Source: M3007 sp041736625
GTDB lineage: Bacteria; Bacteroidota; Bacteroidia; Chitinophagales; Saprospiraceae
Direction of reading: 5' to 3'
DNA length: 23,479 bases
Assembly (NCBI GenBank): GCA_041736625.1
Contig: JBGSTG010000074.1
Coordinates: 1-23,479, forward strand
Shown here: positions 1 to 8,141 of the stretch, in pieces
Numbering within the stretch: position 1 is the stretch's first letter
Layout of the letters: each line of letters starts with the position of its first letter
The notes under the pieces: generated by a model
Seen by the model: only the letters and a program-made list of their open reading frames with translations
Database searches by the model: none
What the model was told of the DNA's origin: nothing
Made by a program: the position numbers and the translations under genes

Positions 1-1653
1 CCGCCGCCCCTGCGCAACGCCGACGGTCTGGGGGGCTGGTTCTCGCTGGGCGGCTTTAGCAACGGACGCAGCGGGGTGGCCAGCGGTGCGCTCGACTATC
101 GTTTGCCGGGCAGCACCCTCGCCCTCCGCCTCCAGGGTACCGCCAAACGCAGCGGAAACCTGCGCGCACCCGACTATTGGCTGGGCAACACCGGCGCTGC
201 CGAGCTGAACGGCTCGGTCACTGCCGGCTGGACGACCGGGCGCTGGCGCCACGAACTCAACGGATCGATCGTCAACCAGCGCTTCGGCATCCTGCGCGCA
301 GCGCACATCGGCAACCTGACCGACCTGCAAAAAGCCATCGAGAGCGATACGCCGCGCAACAACCTCAACTACTTTACCTACGACATCGAAAGGCCGTATC
401 AGGATGTGCAACACCGCATCGGGCAGTACAAAACGAGCTATCGGTTGTCCGATAACTGGAAAATCAGCGGGCAATTCGCTCACCAATTTAACCGCCGGCG
501 GGAGTTCGACGTGGTGCGCAGCAACAGTTCGGCGGCCGGCAAGCCCCAGCAGTCGTTCCAACTGGCTACCAACACGCTCGACCTGGCCGCCGAGCACATG
601 CCGCTGCACCACTGGCAGGGTGGGGTAGGGGTGCAGGCCTTCCAACAGGTAAATGAAGTGGGCAAAGACGGGCTGATACCGGATTACGACAGCTACGGCG
701 CCTCCATTTGGGCGATGGAGCGCTGGCGCCGGTTCCCCAGCCCCTGGGAGTTGGAGTTCGGGCTTCGCTACGACTACCGCAACGCGCATGCCGTGACCGA
801 GGGCACCCTCCAGAACCTGGACACCACCGTGCATTTTGCCAACCTGTCGGGCACGGCAGGTATCGCCTATCACTTCAGCCCCTACCTGCGCATCCAGTTG
901 AACAGTGGTTATGCCTGGCGACCGCCCTCGGTGTACGAGCTGTTTGCCCGCGGGGTGCACCACGGCACAGCCACCTACGAACAGGGAAGGCCCGATCTGC
1001 TGGCCGAAAAATCGTGGAACACCCAGCTTAGCCTGGTGTATGCCCGCGCCGACAAAGAGGTCAGTCTGACGCTGTACCGCAACCAGGCCCGGGATTTCAT
1101 CTACCTCGACCCCCAGAATGATTTTGTGCTGACCATCCGCGGCGCCTATCCGGCGTACTTCTACGCCCAGGCCGACGCCGTGCTGCAAGGCCTCGACGCG
1201 CGCGTCGACTGGCCGCTGTTCGCCGGCCTGTCCGTTGAGGCCGCCGCCGGCCTCGTCCGGGGCTATCGTATGGCCACCGACTCCGGAGAGACCGACCCGC
1301 ACCGCGACTGGCTGCCGCTTATGCCCGTCGACCGCTTTCAATACGGTCTGCGCTACACGTTCGGCCGGAAACCGGACAGAAGCCCGACGTTCCTGCGCCT
1401 GAGCGCCACCACCGCGCTGGAACAAACCCGGATACCCGAAGCCGGATTGCTCGCGCCGGCCCCGCCGACCTTCACGTTCCTGACCCTCGACGCCGCCCAT
1501 ACCCTCCGTTTGGGCAAACATCCACTTGAAATAGGCCTGATGATTCAGAACCTGACCAACCTGCGCTACCGCGAATACCTCAATTTCTTCCGGTTTTATG
1601 CCGATGAACCGGGCGTAAACGCGGGCCTGCGCGTCCGTATGGGTTTTGAATGA
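1..1653 (+). CDS. TonB-dependent outer-membrane receptor, C-terminal beta-barrel (5' end outside window)
   Basis: The reading frame is open from the first base (codons PPPLRNADGLGG) to the stop at 1651-1653, so the gene enters from the left and no start is assigned; the N-terminal signal peptide and plug are not in the window. The visible 550 residues are alternating amphipathic, aromatic-rich strands typical of the 22-strand barrel of TonB-dependent receptors. Landmarks include WRPPSVYELFARGVHHG, the IQNLTNLRYREYLN segment near the end, and a last strand GLRVRMGFE that fits the aromatic C-terminal beta-signal recognised by BAM. Such receptors import iron complexes, zinc, cobalamin or other ligands using TonB-ExbBD energy; the substrate cannot be read from the barrel. 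A lipoprotein gene starts 50 bp downstream on the same strand, suggesting co-transcription and a shared uptake role. Family assignment is secure; substrate is unknown. Confidence 0.9.
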   Translation, partial: PPPLRNADGLGGWFSLGGFSNGRSGVASGALDYRLPGSTLALRLQGTAKRSGNLRAPDYWLGNTGAAELNGSVTAGWTTGRWRHELNGSIVNQRFGILRAAHIGNLTDLQKAIESDTPRNNLNYFTYDIERPYQDVQHRIGQYKTSYRLSDNWKISGQFAHQFNRRREFDVVRSNSSAAGKPQQSFQLATNTLDLAAEHMPLHHWQGGVGVQAFQQVNEVGKDGLIPDYDSYGASIWAMERWRRFPSPWELEFGLRYDYRNAHAVTEGTLQNLDTTVHFANLSGTAGIAYHFSPYLRIQLNSGYAWRPPSVYELFARGVHHGTATYEQGRPDLLAEKSWNTQLSLVYARADKEVSLTLYRNQARDFIYLDPQNDFVLTIRGAYPAYFYAQADAVLQGLDARVDWPLFAGLSVEAAAGLVRGYRMATDSGETDPHRDWLPLMPVDRFQYGLRYTFGRKPDRSPTFLRLSATTALEQTRIPEAGLLAPAPPTFTFLTLDAAHTLRLGKHPLEIGLMIQNLTNLRYREYLNFFRFYADEPGVNAGLRVRMGFE

Positions 1654-1703
1654 AACGGCACCACCGATCAAAAACAATTTTTCACCAACTCAATTCTGTA
1701 CAC

Positions 1704-2240
1704 ATGAACAAGTACCTCCTTTTGCTCCTGCTCGCCCTGCCCTTGGGATTTATCGCCTGCAACGACGACGACGATGACGACAACGGCACCGAACAGGAAC
1801 TCATCACCACCGTGGAACTGCACTTCACCGGCCCGGGATTCGACCGCCGCTTCGAAGTGGAAGACCTGGACGGCCCGGGCGGCAACCCGCCAGCCGTGGA
1901 CACCATCGTGCTGCCGCCCCTGACCGGCAACATCAATTGCTATATCCACGTCTACGACCGCAGCAAAAACCCGGAAGAGGACATCACCATGGAAATCCTG
2001 GAGGAAGATGAGGAACACCTCTTTGTCTTCAATATCCTGGGGCCGGACATGACGTTCGTGTACGACAGCTTCGACGACAACGGCGCACCCCTGGGTGTAG
2101 AAACCATCTGGACGACCGATCAGCCCAGCTCCGGACAACTGAAGGTCACCCTGTACCACGAACCATCCAACAAGATGAACCTCGCCGACCCGGGCGGGGA
2201 AGTGGATGTGGAGGTGACCTTTCCGGTTAAGATTCAATAA
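1704..2240 (+). CDS. Surface-exposed lipoprotein partner of the TonB-dependent receptor
   Basis: The protein has 178 aa. The ATG at 1704 is preferred over an in-frame ATG at 1650 because it begins a textbook lipoprotein signal MNKYLLLLLLALPLGFIAC with lipidated Cys19; the earlier start would add 18 charged residues ahead of it. Directly after the Cys comes N-D-D-D-D-D-D-N, an acidic run like the lipoprotein export signal that sends Bacteroidota lipoproteins to the cell surface. The mature part is beta-rich and acidic, with EEDEEHLFVFNILG, FDDNGAPLGVETIW, LKVTLYHEP and a final GGEVDVEVTFPVKIQ. From memory, this resembles a Bacteroidota lipoprotein family often labelled 'type 1 periplasmic binding fold superfamily' and found beside TonB-dependent receptors; that could not be checked. 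It probably captures or gates ligand for the upstream receptor. The ligand is unknown, and the conserved His and acidic residues would suit a metal. Confidence 0.8.
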   Translation: MNKYLLLLLLALPLGFIACNDDDDDDNGTEQELITTVELHFTGPGFDRRFEVEDLDGPGGNPPAVDTIVLPPLTGNINCYIHVYDRSKNPEEDITMEILEEDEEHLFVFNILGPDMTFVYDSFDDNGAPLGVETIWTTDQPSSGQLKVTLYHEPSNKMNLADPGGEVDVEVTFPVKIQ

Positions 2241-2242
2241 TT

Positions 2243-2352
2243 TCGAGTGTCGAGTGTCGAATTTCGAGTGTCGAATTCGTGTACACTTGATTATCCGGGA
2301 GGACCAAACGTACAAGAATTCGGCACTCGACATTCGACACTCGACATTCGCA
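2243..2352. repeat. Two heptamer arrays in inverted orientation between convergent genes
   Basis: Five tandem 7-bp units (tcgagtg, tcgagtg, tcgaatt, tcgagtg, tcgaatt) fill 2243-2277. A second five-unit array of complementary type (attcggc, actcgac, attcgac, actcgac, attcgca) fills 2318-2352. Together they can fold into a long imperfect stem around a 40-bp centre. The first array starts 3 bp after the lipoprotein stop and the second ends 6 bp before the stop of the convergent gene at 2359, so the pair occupies nearly the whole gap and may serve as a bidirectional transcription end. Confidence 0.8.
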
Positions 2353-2358
2353 TTTGAT

Positions 2359-5085
2359 TCATTTTTTCACAAATGATCCGCTGCCCAGCAGTGACCCGTT
2401 TTCCGCTTCCATCCGGAAATAGTACACGCCCGGGTGCCAGTTTTCGCATGGCAAAACAAACGTATGATGGGTTTCTTCGCGCAGCAGCAGGGATCCGTCT
2501 GAACGGTACACGCTGAGCCGGAACAGTTCGCCGGGTGGGGCGCCCAGGATTTCCACCATTGCCTGGGCGGTTGCCGGGTTGGGCGACACCCGGATCGCGT
2601 ACCGGGGAACGGCGGGCTGCCAGAACCCCACGCGGATGAAGTTTTCGCCCAGCCGGTGCCGGGTGGTGTTGGTGATCACCGGGTCATTAAAGTCGAAGTA
2701 GATGGCCGCGCGGTTCAGCAGGTCGGTTTCCAGAGGCACGTCGGCCTTCGGCTTGATGCGGTATTCAACATACCCGTTGGAGGCCTCGAGGTTCACGTTG
2801 CTGTCGGGCAGGAGGATGTTTTCAAAATCAAAAACCAGTACGTTACCGGGTTCGATTTCGAACGTGTAGGCGTGGCTGGCGGTTCCCGGCCTTGCGGTTT
2901 GGGGGTCGAACCAGTCGGCCAGGGTGTCGCGGATCACCACGTTGAAGGCCGTATCGGTGCCCGTGTTCTGGAAACGGATCAGGTAGCGCATCTCGGTACC
3001 CGGGCGTATGTAGCCGTCGGGTCCGTAGCCGGTGGGGAAGCCCTGTTTGTCGTTGGGGTCGTAGGCGCCTATGTTTCGGGTGCAGTCTACGTCCAGCCAC
3101 GGGTCGCCGTTGCCGACGGGCAGCTGGTTGACGAAACCGGTGCTGAACGCCTGCCCGGTTTGCGCGCACCCTTCTACCACGACGGACGGGCTTGGGCTGA
3201 CCGGCGCCAGGGGCTCCTGGGTCACTTCTACCCGCCAGGTGCTGCCGTTGGCCGGCACGTTCACGAACATGGAGGCGCCGGCAGCGAGGGGCGCTGCCTG
3301 GCCCTGCAACATGACCTGGTCTTCGATGACGATGTACTCTAACGGCGCCGACATGTCGCCGGTGCCCGTGTTCCGGATCTCGAAACGCAGCGAATCGTTG
3401 TCGCAGTCCGCCCGCACGTCGAGCAGGGCGCCCGACCAGGCAGGGTCAACCGGGGTACACAGGGTGTCGGGGTAAATATGGGCCTCGCTGCAGTGGGTCT
3501 GGCCGAGGACAGCATTGCAGGACACCAAAACGAAGATGGTGAAAAACCCGCCCTGAAACGGTTCAACATCACCGATGCTAAAACGATACAGGTTGTTGCC
3601 CAAATCCTGATGCGGAACGCTGGCGCCTTGAAAGGCGAGCCAGGGGTCGAGGGTCACGTCAACATAGGCGTCTACGGCTCGCTCAAAGCCTTGGTTCACA
3701 TATTGAACCTTGTACTGGCTGGTGAAGCAGCGACGCAGCAGCGGCGTCAGGATGTCCACCGCCAACAAAGGGCAAAAACCGCTGGTGATTTGGATGCTGA
3801 AATCGGCCACGGCCGAGTCGCCCTGGGTAGGTATAGACGCTGGCAGATCGTTGGCACAAACCTGAATCTGCGGGGAGCTGGCGATCAGGCGAACGGTATA
3901 GTCGCCCGGCGCCACCGCCATCTGGTAAAAACCGTTTGCGTCGGTCAGGGCATAAAACGTATCGATGTTATTGAACGCCTGCACCATCAGGGCGCCGATG
4001 CCCAGGTCGGCGGAGTCGGTCAGGCAGTCCTTGTTTTCATCCCACCGGACAAAGCCGTTGATCTTCGCGCAAGGGTCGGGGTTGGGATCGATGGTCACCA
4101 GCTGGGTGTACGCCTGCCCGAATCCGTCTTGTATGGTCATGGTATACAGGCCGGGTGGCAAATCCACCGTCAGGGGCGACGCCGGAAACGGCTGTGAGCC
4201 GCTCACCGGGCCCGACCAGGTGAGGGTAAAGGGCGGTGTGCCGCCCGTGACCTGAAAAATGGTGGTGCCGTTGCAGTTCAGGCTGCTGGACAGGTAGAAA
4301 GATGGATATTGGCGCAGCAGCTGGTAGGTCCGCTCCCGGGTACACCCGGAATTCAGGTTGGTGATGGTGACGATGTATGTACCGGAGTCCAGATTCACCA
4401 GGCTGGCGCTGGTGTCGCCGGTGTTCCATTCAAAGCTGTATGGCGTGTTGGCGGGTACGCCGGTCAGGATGATGGATCCGTTTTTTAAATCCTGATTGGG
4501 GTTGGTCAGGAGCGACGACACCACGGCAGGTTGGATGTTTGTAACATTCACCCGATCGCTGGCCGTGCATCCGTTGTTCTGGTCGGTCACCACCAGCTCG
4601 TAATACGGTCCGCCCCAGGCCGGGTCTATGGTGATGCTGAATTGGTTGGAGGTGAAACCGCCAGGGCCAGTCCACTGGTATTCATACTGACCCAGGGGCG
4701 ACACCGGCGTAAGGGTTACCGGTTGTGGGTTGGAGCAGTCGAACGTGATGTCCGGCCCGGCGTCCACCAGGGGTGTTGCGATGTCCTGTACAATGATCAC
4801 CTGGTCTGTGGCCGTGCAACCGTTCGCCAGGTCGGTCACGGTAACGGTGTACACGCCGGGTTCCATTGCTACGATGCCCTGCGCCGGGATGTTGGCTCCG
4901 CTCGGGTCCGTCCAATTGTATACCGGATCGGTGGCATTATTCGCGAAGGCGGTGATCGGGATCTCCAGGATTTCGCAGGTCAATGTTCCTCCCTGCGGGT
5001 CAACAGATACAGAACATTGGGCCTGTCCGCGGTGCGCCGTAGTGGCGAGTAGCAAAAGGGCAAGAAAAGGAAAGAAGCACTTCAT
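2359..5085 (-). CDS. T9SS-secreted multidomain surface/adhesin-like protein
   Basis: The protein has 908 aa. The ATG at 5085 is chosen because it opens a Sec signal peptide (MKCFFPFLALLLLATTAHRG, then QAQ before the mature CSVSVDP); an in-frame upstream start at 5160 would add 25 residues. Domains in order: two PKD/SprB-like beta-sandwich repeats (about 24-185, with GVYTVTVTDLANGCTATDQV and YYELVVTDQNNGCTASDRV), further Ig-like segments to about 335, a carboxypeptidase-regulatory/SdrD-B-like domain (about 340-405, INGFVRWDENKDCLTDSADL), a beta-rich region, then a DUF11-like region introduced by AYDPNDKQG (about 670-800, with MRYLIRFQNTGTDTAFNVVI and AIYFDFNDPVITNT). A type A T9SS sorting domain ends it (about 830-908, RVSPNPATAQAMVEI ... 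GVYYFRMEAENGS). This architecture is common in Saprospiraceae exported proteins and implies secretion through T9SS and attachment or release outside the cell. No enzymatic domain is visible; the target is unknown. No clear promoter was found upstream. Confidence 0.85.
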   Translation of the reverse strand: MKCFFPFLALLLLATTAHRGQAQCSVSVDPQGGTLTCEILEIPITAFANNATDPVYNWTDPSGANIPAQGIVAMEPGVYTVTVTDLANGCTATDQVIIVQDIATPLVDAGPDITFDCSNPQPVTLTPVSPLGQYEYQWTGPGGFTSNQFSITIDPAWGGPYYELVVTDQNNGCTASDRVNVTNIQPAVVSSLLTNPNQDLKNGSIILTGVPANTPYSFEWNTGDTSASLVNLDSGTYIVTITNLNSGCTRERTYQLLRQYPSFYLSSSLNCNGTTIFQVTGGTPPFTLTWSGPVSGSQPFPASPLTVDLPPGLYTMTIQDGFGQAYTQLVTIDPNPDPCAKINGFVRWDENKDCLTDSADLGIGALMVQAFNNIDTFYALTDANGFYQMAVAPGDYTVRLIASSPQIQVCANDLPASIPTQGDSAVADFSIQITSGFCPLLAVDILTPLLRRCFTSQYKVQYVNQGFERAVDAYVDVTLDPWLAFQGASVPHQDLGNNLYRFSIGDVEPFQGGFFTIFVLVSCNAVLGQTHCSEAHIYPDTLCTPVDPAWSGALLDVRADCDNDSLRFEIRNTGTGDMSAPLEYIVIEDQVMLQGQAAPLAAGASMFVNVPANGSTWRVEVTQEPLAPVSPSPSVVVEGCAQTGQAFSTGFVNQLPVGNGDPWLDVDCTRNIGAYDPNDKQGFPTGYGPDGYIRPGTEMRYLIRFQNTGTDTAFNVVIRDTLADWFDPQTARPGTASHAYTFEIEPGNVLVFDFENILLPDSNVNLEASNGYVEYRIKPKADVPLETDLLNRAAIYFDFNDPVITNTTRHRLGENFIRVGFWQPAVPRYAIRVSPNPATAQAMVEILGAPPGELFRLSVYRSDGSLLLREETHHTFVLPCENWHPGVYYFRMEAENGSLLGSGSFVKK

Positions 5086-5170
5086 GAGCAGTCGTATTGG
5101 TGTGGTCTCTTTACTGGACACTACAAAAGTCTGACCTGCTGCTTGTACATAAAAACACAATTAAATTGAA

Positions 5171-5198
5171 TTGTAGCCAAAAAATTTATGTATTTTTG
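5171..5198 (+). promoter_or_regulatory. Candidate Bacteroidota-type promoter for the gene at 5263
   Basis: TTG at 5171-5173 is followed after 17 bp by TATTTTTG at 5191-5198, a perfect match to the Bacteroidota -7 consensus TAnnTTTG. Predicted transcription starts near 5205, leaving an AT-rich leader of about 58 nt. The region is AT-rich, so a chance match is possible. Confidence 0.45.
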
Positions 5199-5225
5199 TT
5201 AAATAATTTATAATCAATTATTTAA
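5199..5225. promoter_or_regulatory. Perfect 10-bp inverted repeat abutting the -7 box (operator-like)
   Basis: TTAAATAATT (5199-5208), a 7-nt spacer tataatc, and the exact complement AATTATTTAA (5216-5225). It begins at the base after the candidate -7 element, covering the likely transcription start, where a repressor operator or a 5' leader hairpin could act. It is pure A/T, so the pairing could be weak or coincidental. Confidence 0.35.
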
Positions 5226-5262
5226 AAAATTACAAATTGTCAATAGTCTTAAAATTTCCCGC

Positions 5263-6672
5263 ATGAGCATGGAAAATACCCGGATATGGGCAGCGCTGAG
5301 CGCTTTGAAAGGTCGGGAGTTGCGTTTGTTGGAGCGATTCGTGGCGTCGCCGTTTTTCAACCGGAATGAGGCGTTGGTACGGTTGCTGGCTTACTTTTTT
5401 CGGTGTCTGGCGGACAAATGCCCGCCGGAGAAGCCGGCGGCCGGTGAAGCGGCCTTTCCCGGCAAAAAGGCGAACGACGGCGCGTTGCGGCTGGCTTGCA
5501 GCGATTTGCTGGGGCTGGTCGAACGATTTTGGGTGCACCAGGCGCAACAAAACGACCCGGCCCTGGCGCAACTGGCGCTGGCGGAGGAACTGCACCGCCG
5601 GGGCCTGAACAAGCCGGCGCGGGCTGCGCTGCGGCAGTCGGAGCAGCTGCGGGAATCGACGCTTGAGCGAGACGCCGCCTGGTTCGACTTTCGTTTTCGC
5701 GCAGGCATGCTGCAGTACCAGGACGCCACCGCGTCGCGGCGCTACGACGCCTTTAACCTGCAGGAGACCTCCGACGCCCTGGATGCCGCCTACCTTATTC
5801 GCAAGTTGCGCCATGTTTGTCTGGCCTTGTCGCACCAGACCGTGTTTGCCGCCGAATACCAATTCGGGCCGCTGCCGGCCTTTTTTCAGTGGATTGAGTC
5901 GGACAACCTGACCCGGCACCCGGTGCTGGCCTTGTACTACCATGCCTGCCGCTTTTTGCTGGAGCCTGACGGAGAAGGGCATTTTGCCCCATTTCGCCAG
6001 GTATTGGCCACCCAGCCCGACACGCTGCCCGAGGACGAGCGGCGGACCTTGTATCTGCTGGCGCTGAATTTCGGGATCAAGCGCGGCAACGAACAGGGGG
6101 CGCCCTGGCACCGGGAGACCTTCGAGCTGTACCGCGACGCACTGGGGCAGGGGCTCTTGCTGGAGCACGGACGCATCTCCCGGTTCGCCTTCAACAACAT
6201 GATCGGGCTGGCCATCCGGCTCGGGGAGATCGAATGGGCCGAAACGTTTCTGCGCGATTATGCGGCCGTGCTGGAGAACAAACAGCGGCCGGTCACCCTG
6301 GCCCTCACCCGTGCCAAGCTGGCCTTCGCGCGCCGGGATTTCGACGCGGCGCTGGCGGCCTTGCAGAGCGCCGACTACCGCGATTTTCTCAACAACCTCG
6401 TGGCGCGCATCCTGCAACTGAAAATCTATTTCGAGACCGATGCGTGGGAGCTGCTGGAGCACCACCTGCAGAATATGGAGCGATACGTGCGTCGGCACCG
6501 CGTGGCCGGCTACCACCGGGAAAATGCGCTGACGCTCATCCATTTCACCCGCCTGCTGATGCGCACGCCGGTGTTTGAAACGGGCAAGCGGGAGGTGCTG
6601 CGAAAGGAAATTGCGGAGACGCCGGTGCTTACGGAGCGGGAGTGGTTGCTTTTGGTGGTCGGTAGTCGGTAG
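5263..6672 (+). CDS. Conserved all-helical protein of unknown function (possibly TPR-like)
   Basis: The protein has 469 aa, with start ATG at 5263 (a second ATG two codons on, at 5269, is equally possible). There is no signal peptide or membrane segment. The whole chain is helical and rich in Leu, Ala, Arg and Glu, with hairpin-like pairs suggestive of TPR-type repeats (AKLAFARRDFDAALAALQSA, LEHHLQNMERYVRRH). The opening ELRLLERFVASPFFNRNEAL resembles a family of about 450-500 aa that I recall from Saprospiraceae genomes with no assigned role; this is memory, not a search. The cytoplasmic protein has no catalytic motif visible. The final residues LVVGSR and the stop codon are encoded by the heptamer repeat at 6657-6698, so the native C-terminus may have been altered. 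It converges with the DUF3137-type gene, leaving 28 bp between the stops. Confidence 0.8.
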   Translation: MSMENTRIWAALSALKGRELRLLERFVASPFFNRNEALVRLLAYFFRCLADKCPPEKPAAGEAAFPGKKANDGALRLACSDLLGLVERFWVHQAQQNDPALAQLALAEELHRRGLNKPARAALRQSEQLRESTLERDAAWFDFRFRAGMLQYQDATASRRYDAFNLQETSDALDAAYLIRKLRHVCLALSHQTVFAAEYQFGPLPAFFQWIESDNLTRHPVLALYYHACRFLLEPDGEGHFAPFRQVLATQPDTLPEDERRTLYLLALNFGIKRGNEQGAPWHRETFELYRDALGQGLLLEHGRISRFAFNNMIGLAIRLGEIEWAETFLRDYAAVLENKQRPVTLALTRAKLAFARRDFDAALAALQSADYRDFLNNLVARILQLKIYFETDAWELLEHHLQNMERYVRRHRVAGYHRENALTLIHFTRLLMRTPVFETGKREVLRKEIAETPVLTEREWLLLVVGSR

Positions 6673-6698
6673 TCGGCGGTCGGTAGTCGGTAGTTGGG
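6657..6698. repeat. Six-unit heptamer array that provides the stop codon of the upstream gene
   Basis: Units ggtcggt, agtcggt, agtcggc, ggtcggt, agtcggt, agttggg run from 6657 to 6698. The stop TAG (6670-6672) of the gene at 5263 lies across the second and third units. The array ends 2 bp from the stop of the convergent gene at 6701, so the repeat exactly fills the gap between two convergent genes. Confidence 0.85.
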
Positions 6699-6700
6699 GA

Positions 6701-7639
6701 TCAGTTCATCACGTCGAGCATTTCGACCAGTTCGAACACCATACGGAGGTCGTCGTAGAACTCGAGGACCTGGTCGAAGTTGACGGATTGTTTGAACAGG
6801 TTGGGGTCGAGCAGGTCGCGGCTTTGCGACAGGGCGATGAAGAGGTTGTCGCCGATGATGGACAGGTAGATGTCTTTGTTCTGATTTTTGTCTGAATAGA
6901 TTTGTCGGAAAGTAAGGATGGCGTTTTGGAAGTCGGGGGACAGCACGTCGTGGAGGCGCACCCGGTCGGTTGCGTAGGTGTCAAAGTACGTTTCGAATGC
7001 GGGCAGCAGGTTTTGGCGCACGCGTCGGCCGCCGAGCCGGTGGAAGGCGCGTTCGGAGCGGCTGAGGTATTTGCGGTAGGCGTCGGGCAGGAGGAGGAGG
7101 CTGCCCTGAAGTTCGAGGCGGTGGAAGTCGCCCACCAGAAAGAGCCCTTCGAACACCTTGTCGAGCCGCGTGCGGGCGGCCGAGAACTCGCGCACGCGCA
7201 GTTCGCAGATTTCGAAGGGCATTTCGCGAATTTTGCCGGAGATATGGTCTTCGGCGAGGTATTCGTCGGCGGTGGTAAAGATGTGGCCGGCGAGGAATTT
7301 TGATTTGTCTATTTTGCCGTTTTGTTTGTATTTCAGGGTACCGTAGTTGATGCCGTCGTCGATAAAGTCGAGGATGAGGCCCACGACCCGGGGTTTGTAT
7401 TCGTCGAGCCACACCCGGGTGCGGAACACGAGGTAGGCTATCCAGCCGCCGACAAAGAGCAGCAGGATAAGGGTGATGAAAAAGATGCCGATGAAGATTT
7501 GGAGCAAGAGGACGCCGAGCAGCAGCAGCGCGGACAACCCGAACAGGCGCATGAGTCGTTGGCGGCGCTTTTCGAGGTTGATGAGCTCCGGGGCGATGCT
7601 TTGGTTGTAGAAAATGCGAAAATCGGCCAGTGTGCGCAT
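6701..7639 (-). CDS. DUF3137-like membrane protein, third gene of the ParA operon
   Basis: The protein has 312 aa, beginning MRTLADFRIFYNQSIAPEL. A charged helix (about 1-30, NLEKRRQRLMR) is followed by two adjacent hydrophobic segments (about 31-49 and 50-72, rich in LLLL and IFFITLILLLFVGG), then a soluble domain of about 240 residues. Two hydrophobic segments early followed by a domain with G-x-I-R-E-M-P-F-E and V-F-E-G-L-F-x-x-G-D-F fits the DUF3137 family, whose function is not known. The arrangement predicts an inner-membrane hairpin with the large domain in the cytoplasm. It lies 12 bp downstream of the small ribbon-helix-helix-like gene and is almost certainly co-transcribed with it and with parA, so a plausible role is the membrane target or cargo anchor of that system. 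The function is inferred from context only. Confidence 0.7.
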   Translation of the reverse strand: MRTLADFRIFYNQSIAPELINLEKRRQRLMRLFGLSALLLLGVLLLQIFIGIFFITLILLLFVGGWIAYLVFRTRVWLDEYKPRVVGLILDFIDDGINYGTLKYKQNGKIDKSKFLAGHIFTTADEYLAEDHISGKIREMPFEICELRVREFSAARTRLDKVFEGLFLVGDFHRLELQGSLLLLPDAYRKYLSRSERAFHRLGGRRVRQNLLPAFETYFDTYATDRVRLHDVLSPDFQNAILTFRQIYSDKNQNKDIYLSIIGDNLFIALSQSRDLLDPNLFKQSVNFDQVLEFYDDLRMVFELVEMLDVMN

Positions 7640-7651
7640 GTGCCCGGGCGC

Positions 7652-8125
7652 TTACAGATCAATGCCTTTGTTGCGCGTGTAATTTTGGATGAATTCGTCG
7701 ATGAGCTCCACCATCAGGTCTTTGAGATAGGCATTTTCGAGGCGGGCAATGACCTTTAGCTTTTCCAGCTTGGGCCGATCGACGCTCACGGTAAGGCGTT
7801 TTTTACCGCCCTGATCGTCGGCGTTCCACTCTTCCACGCTTATGGTTTGGCGGATGAGCGCATCTATACCGGAAAAGCGGGCGCCGGGGTTGTTGTCGGC
7901 GCTCTGGCGAACCTTGTTTTCGAGGGGTTTGCCCGACGTGTACTTTTCGATGCTTTCCTGGAGGGCCTCTTCGAGCAGCGCGTCGAGGTCGCTGGCAAAG
8001 GTTTTGTGCCCGGACGGCTTTCGGCCGGCGGCACGGGACGGCGCTTCCTGTACGGCGTCGGGCAGTTCCGCGCCGGCTTCGTTGAGGAGGTCGTCCAGAC
8101 CATCGGTGAATTTTTTCTTGCTCAT
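7652..8125 (-). CDS. Small ParA-partner protein with three GLDALL-like motifs and a ribbon-helix-helix-like C-terminus
   Basis: The protein has 157 aa, with start ATG at 8125, 16 bp after the parA stop. The N-terminal two thirds look disordered except for three short related motifs about 40 residues apart: KKFTDGLDDLLNEA (4-17), KTFASDLDALLEEA (41-54) and ARFSGIDALIRQT (82-94). Their common core is basic-F-x-x-(G/D)-(L/I)-D-(A/D)-L-(L/I). It resembles the GLGRGLDALL-type N-terminal segment of ParB that contacts ParA. The C-terminal part (about 108-150, KKRLTVSVDRPKLEKLKVIA then LENAYLKDLMVELIDEFI) has one basic beta-strand followed by two helices, as in ribbon-helix-helix DNA-binding dimers such as ParG or CopG. 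I infer a centromere-binding or adaptor protein replacing ParB. No named family was recognised; DNA binding is not proven. Confidence 0.7.
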   Translation of the reverse strand: MSKKKFTDGLDDLLNEAGAELPDAVQEAPSRAAGRKPSGHKTFASDLDALLEEALQESIEKYTSGKPLENKVRQSADNNPGARFSGIDALIRQTISVEEWNADDQGGKKRLTVSVDRPKLEKLKVIARLENAYLKDLMVELIDEFIQNYTRNKGIDL

Positions 8126-8141
8126 CCTTTAACCGTTGGCC

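Noticed and set aside
1650..1703. An upstream start for the lipoprotein overlapping the receptor stop
   Set aside because: It would put 18 mostly polar or charged residues before an otherwise perfect lipoprotein signal peptide; the ATG at 1704 fits far better.
5230..6543. A 437-codon minus-strand open frame opposite the helical protein
   Set aside because: Antisense shadow; the plus-strand frame has a promoter, an ordinary composition and consistent helical character.
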